From Linyphia triangularis (lineage: Eukaryota > Arthropoda > Arachnida > Araneae > Linyphiidae): DNA of 64,000 nt. Of the stretch, positions 23,901-34,900 are shown piece after piece (position 1 is the stretch's first letter; every line of letters begins with the position of its first letter). The notes beneath the pieces were generated by a model that ran no database searches, was not told the origin of the DNA, and worked only from the letters and a program-made list of their open reading frames with translations. The translations under genes and the position numbers were made by a program. The stretch covers positions 23,319,688 through 23,383,687 of the forward strand of contig OZ021732.1 in assembly GCA_963978545.1 (NCBI GenBank), read 5' to 3'.

Positions 23901-26900
23901 AGAAATTTGAAAATGAAAACCAAATCTGTAGCGAATTAGTCGCAAAAGTAACAAAAACGACAAAATTCTGTTGCCCGTAAGTCTAGGCGCAAATTAAATT
24001 TTTATAAACAAGCGAAAAGTTTTAGCCATCAATTAGGCTTTTACGTAGTTTTATCAAATAAAAATCAATGTTATTCATTAAAAGTACAAGGTTTCAGGCT
24101 AGATTCCATACCATGCCTTTTCAATGGCTTCTTTAAGTTAAAAAATCGTGGAATACTGCCTTCTAAAGGTATACAACTTTTGTAAGAATTGAATTTCCCA
24201 TACATTTTAGATAGGATTACAGTCAAGACTATTAGCAGGTCAATCGAGAACCATGATTGGTTAGGCTCTAAACCACTTTTTCTTTGACCTGGATGTGTGG
24301 ATGGAGACATTGTCTAGTTGAAATTTTCAGTTAGATCCACCTAAAAGATCATCAAATGGTAGTAAGTTACTTTCTAGAATTGCCTGGTAGGCCTCAGAGC
24401 TTTGTTTTCCCTTTAAAAACGCTAGGGAAGTTTGGCCGTTGAATCCAAAAATCCTACCCAAACCATGACTGAACCTCCACTTTGATGTTGACTAAATTGA
24501 GTTACAGGATCTTTATGAAGATCATACCAGTAGTAGGGAAATCTTTCTGGACCATCTAGGCTCCATTTTTTCATCACTAAAGACCACCTGTAGCCATCTG
24601 CAAACGCAACTTGCGTTTCAGTTTAGATTTTTTTAAAAACCTGCATTCCACAATTCTTCTATGTACAGTTTCCCATGAAACTTTATTGGCAATTATATTT
24701 TTGATCTGATTTGTAGAATAATGTTGATTTGAAACCAGTTTTATAATTTGTCTATCATCCCTTTTGCTGGTCGTTCGAGGCCTTCCAGAACGTGATTTTG
24801 GTTGATATTGGTAACTGGTGTGCTTAAACTCTATAAATACCTCTTTTGGAACTATTTAATGCAATTGAAATATCAGAAATGTATTTTACTCTGGCCTTTA
24901 ATTTCCAAATTCTTAAAATCTATACATATGAAAATTGCGTAGACTTAGGCAGCGTTCTAACCAGTGAAAATTACTTAAAACTTTCTATAACAACTTGAAG
25001 ACACTCTCCTTTGATGATACTATCACTTCCTCTCAAGAATTTACATAAATCTTATGTTTGTGCCTAAACTTTTGAGGTATGGAAAGTTTGCAAATTTTCA
25101 ACTTGTAGATGTTTGACAATTTTATTTCATTTTTCCTGGAAATTTTGTTACCCTACACTTATCCTTATGGCTTTAAGAATATATATTTGGAAAAAAAAAC
25201 TAGTGAAAATTATTAATTTTTTGTGAATTACCTCTGTGTCTAATTTTTTGTGCAGGTCTGTACATTCAGAAATAACAGATTTTTATTGACTTTCATAATG
25301 AAAGTTCTCAATTTTCTAAGTAAAACAATTAAATAACTATATATAGTACTTATTGAATGTAACTAGTTCTTATGCTTATATGTATTTAGTTTGATATCCC
25401 TGAAAAAAATGCCTTCATTTTATGTTTTCCCATATTGTATGTTTTTGTCCTGATCCCATGTTTAACGTAAAATTAGGGTTTCATCTTATAAGTATTTTTG
25501 CCATTCCAAAATGTTAAAAATAATCTGAGAAATTGATGCTAGCTTTCAGTTCCAACATTTACTCTTCAATATTTATAAATGCATAATAAATTAAAATTAT
25601 ATTCTAAGTAACTTGTTTATCTTTGTTATTTTTTTCTTTTGTAGACGTCCTCTATCAGCAGCATTACTGACTCTACAATGTCTTTAAATATTATCACAGT
25701 CACTCTTAACTTAGGTAATATTACCTTTTTGTGTACTTGATGTGATACCTTGAGACCATTCATTTTTCATATTAGTAATTACCAGATCTATTGTATTTGC
25801 CTTCCTTACTGTTTTGATAAAATAAAACTTTAATAAAGTTTTCGTAAATAATGTAATACTCTTATATTCTGATTCTATTTTGTATTTTTTCATCAACCAT
25901 GCCTTTATTATTTGTCTTTGCTGGAAATGGGTTTCTGTACTTGAATTTGGTCATCTAATTTGAAAATAAATCTGTTAAAAGTTTAAAATATCATATTGCT
26001 TGACTATAGTAATAGGTTAACTTAAAAAAACTTACAATTTTAAGTAAAAGAATTTTTGTGATAGATTGTCTCGCTGTCTTTTTGTGTTTTTTTGTATTTT
26101 TATTTTTTATTTTCTCTTATTTAAGATACTAATCAAGTTTACCCTTGTAAGATCCTTAAAGGTGTTCAAACCTTGGTATTCTAACCTCTCTTTAGTTTAG
26201 ATTGGTGTATCTTTCGTACCAGAAAAACATCCAGTCTCAAGTTTTTAATCGTACATCGTACCATTATTGCAGCCCAGAAAAGATGATCTCATCTCCACCC
26301 CCCCATCCTCTAGGGCCTTCCGTTTCATCGTCAATTCTACAGTACCCTTTATTGAATTAAAATTGTTTTAATGTAAATTATTATATTCTAACTGAATTAT
26401 TTAACCTACTTTCTTTTAGATACTGTGAACTTCTTGGGTATTAGTATTGTCGGACAATCAAATAAAGGTGGAGATGGTGGCATTTATGTCGGCTCAATAA
26501 TGAAAGGGTAAGGGTTTTAAAATATCTCTTTATCTTTTAGTAAACAACTTAATTTCAATACTTCATGCTTGACATTTTTATTCATTAATACCAATAATAC
26601 TTTTTCAGGGGAGCTGTTGCCTTAGATGGTAGAATAGAACCTGGAGACATGATATTACAAGTAAATGACATCAACTTCGAGAATATGAGTAATGATGATG
26701 CAGTGCGTGTTTTGCGGGAAGCTGTGCAGAAACCTGGGTAAATATTATTCGTTAAAAAAAATATGATTGCTGCACCTGCTCTGGTTTACTATTTCTGCTT
26801 CTAAACACTCATTTTTTGCCAAATTGGTCTGATTTTGAAAATGTCTTGCTAATTTAGTGGTATTTCAGAAAAGGAAACATATAAAAATGTTAGGAGGTTT

Positions 26901-28932
26901 GGGAACAAGCTATGTATTTTATATTTTTACTTTGCTATTATTTTTTTTTTTTTTTTTTTTTTACTAGTTACATTTTAAATAAGGAGGCTCTTTTAAGAAA
27001 AATAGTAAAACTATCTTGTAAATTAAATATTTTATTACAAAATTATGCAAGCGTTCGACTCTTCAAAAACCACAACATAATTGGCTTATATGGCTGCTCC
27101 AAATTTGTTTTATACTTTATTTTTCCTGCTCCAAACACTATTCCTGAAATCTTGAAACCTGACTTCACTCCTTAAATAAGTTCTCAAATAACTACCACAC
27201 CTATTTTTCAAAAAGCTAATTTGTTTTATTTCATAAGAAAAGATAGTAAATCTAATTGCGTAGATTTTAAAAAAAATTCTTCACTTAGTAAACTTAGTAT
27301 AAAATACTGTACTTTTAAATGTATATTGAATTTTTTTGTTGTACTCTAATTTTTTTCATTTCAATTGCTACACTAAATATTTTTTTCTTTTATCAGTCCT
27401 ATCAAATTAGTAGTTGCTAAATGCTGGGATCCCAATCCAACTGGTTATTTTACAATACCCAGAACAGAACCTGTTCGTCCAATTGATCCAGGAGCTTGGG
27501 TTGCTCATATAGAAGCAACCCGTGGAAATGTATCAGGTGTGAATTTTTTTTTTAAATATATTAATCTTGAATGTGCCTCTTTCCTGTATGATTATCATTT
27601 GAAATTTATAATGCTTAGTTAACTTTTGGATGTTTTAATTTATTTCAAGATGGTTTAACAGTGATTTAAAATCTTTTTAATATTTGTTGGTTTAAAATCA
27701 AAGAATATGGACCAAAGTTCAATGTTAATTTTAAAATAACATTATGTATTCATTACCATCTTAAGTAATTAAAATTTCTTGCAGCTGTAGTCTTCTGACT
27801 GACCACTTAAAAATATTTTTCTTAAAAGTAGGCTATTTTGATCTTTATTAACCAAATTTAAGGGATTGAAAAGGGTCAAACATTCCAAACAAGGAATATT
27901 CAAAAGTCCAGTTTCCATTACAGTCTCAACTCTAATATTTGGTACAAATCTTGATGATAAAAAAAAAAGCATAATGTTTCGGCCCATTGAGATATATCTT
28001 CTCAAAATATATCTCGATGCGATTTAAACATAGCTACAATTCAAACACAACGCTTGGTGGACTGTAAAATTGAATCTTTATTTTATTACTCAGAACTACG
28101 CTCGCTGCTCAAGCGACAGCAGTGCCATTGGTTTACAGTGGTCAGGCGACACAACACAAAGAAAAAGTCAACCATTTTGTTGTCGATTAACCAATTTTAA
28201 AGGGAAATGGGTTGAAACGTTCCAAACAAAGAATATCTCAATGCCCCACTTCGAATAGTCATAACTGTGAAGTTTGGCACTAAGGGCACGTAAGCTATTC
28301 CAATATTGATTACATACATGTGATTCTTCCGCGAATTAGCGGAAATCAGCGAATTTTTTTACGTGAATTAGCGGAAATCCGCGAATTCATCATCGGCTGA
28401 AAATCCCGTTATCCGCTAAAATTTTGGAATTAGATTAGATAAGTTTTTAAAAATATTCAGAAATCGTTTTGAAAAGTCAGCCTTTTCCTTCATTCCCTAA
28501 AATGTTTTATTTATTTCAACTGACTGTCAAGGCCATTCGATCGACTTCCTTTTTTCATAAAAAGAATGCCTAGTGCGCTCGTTTCCCACTGTCCTTTTTC
28601 CACTGTAGTTCATCACTTGTTTTAGTCTGAACTAACTTGGTTAAAGAATAGTTAAACCGGTTTTCGATGCTGTTGCCTTTGTCACGTGGTCTTCATACAT
28701 GTGATTCATCCGCGAATTTGCGGAAATCCGCGAATTGCATCAAAATTATCCATCTTCCACTGAAACTTGTGTCAATTTTGAAAATAGATGTATTCAATTT
28801 TTTTCGGAAATCGTATTGAAAAGTCGGCTTTCGTCCTTCATTCCCTTAAAATGTTTCTAATAAAAATCCTATTCAAATTCAAAGTCTCAAACTAAATTAA
28901 AAAATGTATAAAATTTGGCAATTTATCGCCGT

Positions 28933-28978
<46 letters not shown>

Positions 28979-31900
28979 GAAAAAGGTATTCTCACCAATT
29001 TTATTAAAAAAAAATTCCAGTGGATTGAATCTTGAATGCCAGATAATCGGACTTTTTCTGTATTTAACTATTATTACAGGGTGTCCAGTAGTTGGGAAAT
29101 ATACTTGAATTTTTTGTATCTCGGGAAAATCTTGGATTATGATTGAAATTCGTATTAAAGTTGGAATTTTCGGTTGAATTCAGAAATTTTTACTCCTCTT
29201 CAGTTTCGGAAAAAGTCTTCTTATATCGGCGTTTTTCCACAATTTTCCCATTGATTTCGCGGATCAAAACATGGTTCTATTCGAAGATTTTTGACCGAAA
29301 TTTCGAACATGCCGGAGATCGATGGAATTTCCTGACAAACACGAAATCTGCACGTTTAATTTCTGCTAAACCACCGATGGAATGAATACTTTTCCTCAGA
29401 ATTTTTCTTTAATATCATAGCTTCTATCTGCATTATTTACGTTGATATGTGATGGACATTTTGCTGAACGTTACGGTGATGAAATGGCCGTTTTCCCGTG
29501 ATTATGGCGGACGCTATCGCTGAGAATTACGTTGTTGCATGATGATAAATTTTGTCTGAAATTCGGAATTTCCGCTCTTTTCTTATTAAAATTTCGATTA
29601 TTCTTGAGATCGATACAAATCTATCTACATTACAATCTTATTGAGCTTGCTAGCAAATCTGACAGCCATGGATCTTATGTGCGTTCAGACTTCCTCAAAC
29701 CTCCGATGCAATGGCCAATTTTTCTACAGATTACCTATCTCTATCGCCATTATTTACGTTGGTGTATGGTACTTAGTTTCGCTGAGCGTTCGGCTGACTT
29801 AAGGTCGGTATTTACATAAATTTACGCTGCTAACGGCGGGCAATATCTTCGAAATTTACGTTGTTGTGGTGTTAATTTTTTCCGATTGTTGCTTTAATGT
29901 ATGGATGCTGTTGCTTTAATGTTGGATTTTCGCCGATACGGTGGCCGCTATCGCCGATATTTACTTTGGAGTAATGGTAATTTTCAACTAAGCCGTTTTA
30001 ATAGTAGATATTGCGAAATTTGCTGCCCTCTTTAGGTGTCATTCGCCTAGGTTTCCAGTGATGTGATAGCCGCTATGCCCGTGATTAGTGTTTGTGTGAA
30101 GATCAGTTTTGCCTTTTGATTTGAATATATACAGAATTACTAAGATTTTAATTAAAAAAATTCGACCCAATTGTCCAATTTTACTGTATATTCTTATTTA
30201 TAATTGCAATTTTAACTGCTATAATATATAAAATAAGGTATTTTATCATATAAAAAAAAAAAAATTATATTTTATCTAGAGCCATTAATAATAGTTAAAA
30301 AGTTAAAGCATTTTTTTATATAATTGTTTAAAATTGGCTTTTTCAACTGTGGAAATTTGAAATTTTTTGCTTGGGTACTGTATTGTGGTCTTGTAGAATC
30401 TCCCTCCCTTAGTACTTATCAACAGAAATGTTAGTGACAAGCAATTGTTTTCAAAGAAAAAGCTAGTGCCAAAGGAAACTGAAAGAAAGAACTGCAAAAT
30501 CTGCCAAATTACAGAGAAATGTTTGCCTGAAAAAAAAAATCCTATGTCTCAAACTATCCTACCACATTCGAATCTTACACTCAAAATGAAGCTGTTTGTT
30601 CCAATGCGGTTGATGCTTAGCACAAACTATTAAAGTGTACACCTAGTAACATTACCTGTGTATTTTGTCTGCTTTGATTTAGACCTTCATATTTATGACT
30701 TGGTAAACTATATAGTACCTTTTTTTTTTCTCAGTCTCAAGTATGAGCCTTTAAAATATCATCTCTTCCGATTTTCAATATAACAACACAATTCTTTTCT
30801 GATAAGCCATTTCTTATTTTCATACAATTTTTCTAATTTCTAAAATTAGTTCAGCACACTACTAAGTAGGGTATATTTTTATACTTGAAAATATGGTGAT
30901 AATTGGTCGCAAGAGGGGTCGGGTCCTTGAACGTTTTTTGATGATGCTTGAATTTTTATTCGAAATTTTGCTGGACACCCTGTATTATAATTTCTGAATG
31001 TGTACAAAAACATTTAAGTCAAGTTAAATTTTTCAGTTATGATTAATACATGAACACAGTTGTCTTTATTTAATTATTGTGTGTGTGTCAATCACAATGA
31101 GACGTGGTTGTTGTAGAGTTAATAATTGAAATCAATCTTATATCCAAAATTTAACTAAAATTTGTATTGAATTTTGTGCGCTAATATATGTTTTTGTGTA
31201 TTATGCTGTAAAATGACGAAAAATATTTCAGCTAATTTTTTGCTTGACTAATCACATGTATGTGATTAACAAACTTTAATTGGGCGAAAAGGTATCGAAA
31301 CGTTTTAATCCAGGAATCGTCGAATGTCCCACTTTCAGTGAAATAACAATTCTGAAATTTGATACACATGTCAACTAGGACTAGTCAACAAGTATAGAAA
31401 AAAAACCTATTCCTCTGTCCATCAACCAATTTTAAATGATCAAAACGTTCCATGAAGACATCCCGATTTTGATTAATCAATTGCCAGATCTCGAAATGGA
31501 ATCAAATGTACAAAATGTAGAATACATGAATGTCTTTTGATTGCTAAAATGCATGTGATAAAATTTTGTAGTGAAACACAAGTATTCAGCTAGTATAGTA
31601 TAATTGTTACTTGACTTGACTTTTTTTTTAAATGTGATCTTTTTTGTTGGTTATCTTCGCTTTCTCATAAGCTTCTTTTTTTTTTTTTTAAGCTGTCCCA
31701 TGTCTGATGCGCATATTATTCAATCAATAAATTGCCTTAGCTTATACTCAATCAGTGACCCAATTCGATGAAATAAAATCTCAATTGCTCCATCAATATT
31801 TTGTAGTTTTAGATTTAATTTTTGTACTGTGCAGCAATTTTGGAAAACAACAATATTAGGGTTTAAATTGACAGTGTGTTATTTATAATACTATGCATAA

Positions 31901-34900
31901 ATCTGACTCTTCATTAATTCTGTGTCAGATTCTAAAATAAAAACTCAATTTTTGTATTTGTAGATTATCCTTTAAGGCCACCTTCCGTCAGCACTTTAAC
32001 TTCAACCAGTTCGTCGATCACTAGTTCCATACCAGAGTCTGATCGTAAGTTTTTTTTCTCATTGTTTGTCCCTGTTCATGTTGTGTATTCATGCATTATC
32101 TAAATTTTTACGTCTGCACCTTTGCATTGTAGGGCCATTCCAGGAAAGCACATTGACTGTGGAATCGGATATGTTGTCCATCGTCAAGGCAATGACCAAT
32201 CCTGAATCTGGCTTGGAAGTGAAGGATCGCATGTGGTTGAAACTTCTTATACCCAACTCTTTTATTGGTATGCTTAGTTTTAAGGAATTGTGTAACTCTA
32301 TCAGAAATACAATTGTTTCCTCCTTTTTTCCCCAGAAATTTCATCCTTTCAGTTAAATATCAATTAATTTGATCAAGAAGCTACTTAATACCCCTCTAAA
32401 GATTTATGCATTGCTTTATATGTTAAATATCTAATCCAGACATAAAGGTTAAAAAAAAAAAAAAAAAAAAAAAATAATGAACGTATAATTATTTGTCAAT
32501 TTTTAGTGTTTTTGACTTTTACTGTCATCTCTTCTTGGAATTAAAGTAAAAGCTCCTTTTCAAAAAGTTTTGTGTGTTTCTAAATACCAAAAACTCCAAA
32601 ATTGTGAGTATAAAAGTTTTTAAATTAGAAGTCTTTATTTTGTGGAAGTAGTTGTGGTTGGCAAATAAAGGATTACATTATTTGCTACCTTTTAGAAGTG
32701 ACCGTCTACAGTTTTAAGAATTTATTTTTTGAAATTAACAAAACAGTTTTAACACATAAGTATCAGGTTTTATAAGATATGACGAAACAGAATTGTTATT
32801 CATACAATGTAGTATTTTGGCAGTTGTGCAAAAATACTTGCAGACTTTTATTACAATAAAACATCCTTATATATAATTAGAGGTTTTTCAATTTCATTGC
32901 TTTTTGCAATATTACTCGTATTTTATGAAGTTTTGATCCATACATCTTTTTATTGAATTTATTTTGATTTTTTTAGGTGCTGATGTAGTGGATTGGCTTT
33001 TCAATCATGTACAGGGTTTTCAAGATCGAAAGGATGCAAAGAAATATGCCACTTTGCTACTTAAGGCTGGTTATATACGTCACACTGTAAATAAGATAAC
33101 TTTTTCAGAGCAGTGTTATTATGCCTTTGGGGATCTTTGTTCAAGTAAGTCAGTTTTTTGCTGTAGCATGTTATACGCTTAACTTCAAAAAGCTAAAGGT
33201 TTTAAAAATATCAATTGTTTAATATTGCCTAAAAGTAATTATTGAAATGTATTATGCAGAATTTCAAATTAAACCCTAAATTGTTTTCGAGGAATATATA
33301 TTTTTTTCTGCATAAATTCAGCGAGTCATAATTTTTTTATACAAGGTTTAATTCTGTAATCTAAATAGTTGTTGTAACTTCATTGTTGTACCGATGACAT
33401 AATTTCTTTTTTAACAGTTTTATATGGGACCTCTTAAACACCTTTCAAACTCATATTTTAATTAATCAGCGCTTTCTTAACGCCTTCGAGTAATCTACTT
33501 TGCATTTTGATATTCGATAGTGTATTTGACTTTTTCATCAACATAGAAAAGACAAATATATTTAAGTTTTTGCAAGTATGGAATGACTTATATAACCTAT
33601 CACTGTTTGTGGTACATGTCTTTTTACAAGTGATCTCTGTATTTCAAAATAATGCTGAGAAAGAATCTGCTCTTGTACAAGCAGATTTCACAAATAATTA
33701 CATTGTATTTTTCTAACATTAAGTTGTATGAATAAATTAAGCAATGGGGGTAAAAAGGTGCAGGTATACTAAACTAGAAAATGTTATTTTAGGGAAACGT
33801 TTGTAGCAAAAATCATGAGGTTAAAAAGAAATCATCTATCCCTTATTTGTTCTATTTTGCAATAAATCCATTTAGAAGTTAAAGTCTTTCTTTTGTTTTT
33901 CCTCAAATTTCCTGGTCAATTTTCAAATTGCATTTGCCTTACTTAAACTCATAACACTATCTTCCTTCTAGAAATACAATAGCTTCTTTTAATTTTTCTT
34001 CTTTCAGAATTAAAAAACACTTGCATTAAAAATTTCTTTAGATTTGTTAGATTTCTTTACATTAGTCTATTGGTACAATATGAATTGTCCAATTTCTTCC
34101 ATATGTATATGACATGTGCAATATTATTATTATTATTGCACACGTCTTATACAAGGTTGTATTGTATCCGTCACCTTGGGGATCTAATGCCAGGTAGTAG
34201 AGTAGAAACAAATATTTTGAACAAAGAAAATCAAAGCATTGTTATTAATTGACAAACTTTACAAATTGCAACTAACAATACCTGGTCTTTCTTTCCAGAC
34301 ATTGCATCTCTGAAGCTAAACGAAGACGATTCTGTGAGTGAGGCAGATCGTGACACCTTAGGCCCCCTACCACCCCCTTCTGGCCCCTCCCCATGGGGCA
34401 ACCAACTCCCTTATTCTGGCAGCTATATTCCTCCTAATGCAGGGTTCATGCCAATGCCATTCAACTATACCAACGACAACAACAGCAGCTGCAAAAACTT
34501 TGCACGAGAAGGGAGTGTTCATAGTGGATCAGGTACAGTGGTTGAAGTTAGTGCATAGCAAGAAATAAGCACTGTTTTAGTTCTGAAGTAGTTGAAATTA
34601 TGGATAGTCATGTGTACATTAATTTCATTGCTTTTTTTATCAGCACAATTTTGGATGCAATCAATTGTTTATGGTTGAGATATCAAAATATAAGTAAAAT
34701 CGAATCAAATACTGTGACCTATGGAGTGGATATTCAGTTGTTGTAACAGTTTTAGGGTGCTAATCTAAAGATTAAGTTTTAATGGTATATTTATGATAGA
34801 TCTGCTTTAGATGATAAATTGATGCAAACAGATATAAAATTATTTTTTCCTTCAATCGGGTATTATCCCCAATGCAGAGTTGACACTTAAATTTATAATT

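Noticed and set aside
32108..32344. 78-codon minus-strand frame
   Set aside because: Antisense shadow of dsh exon 13 (start of the DEP domain).
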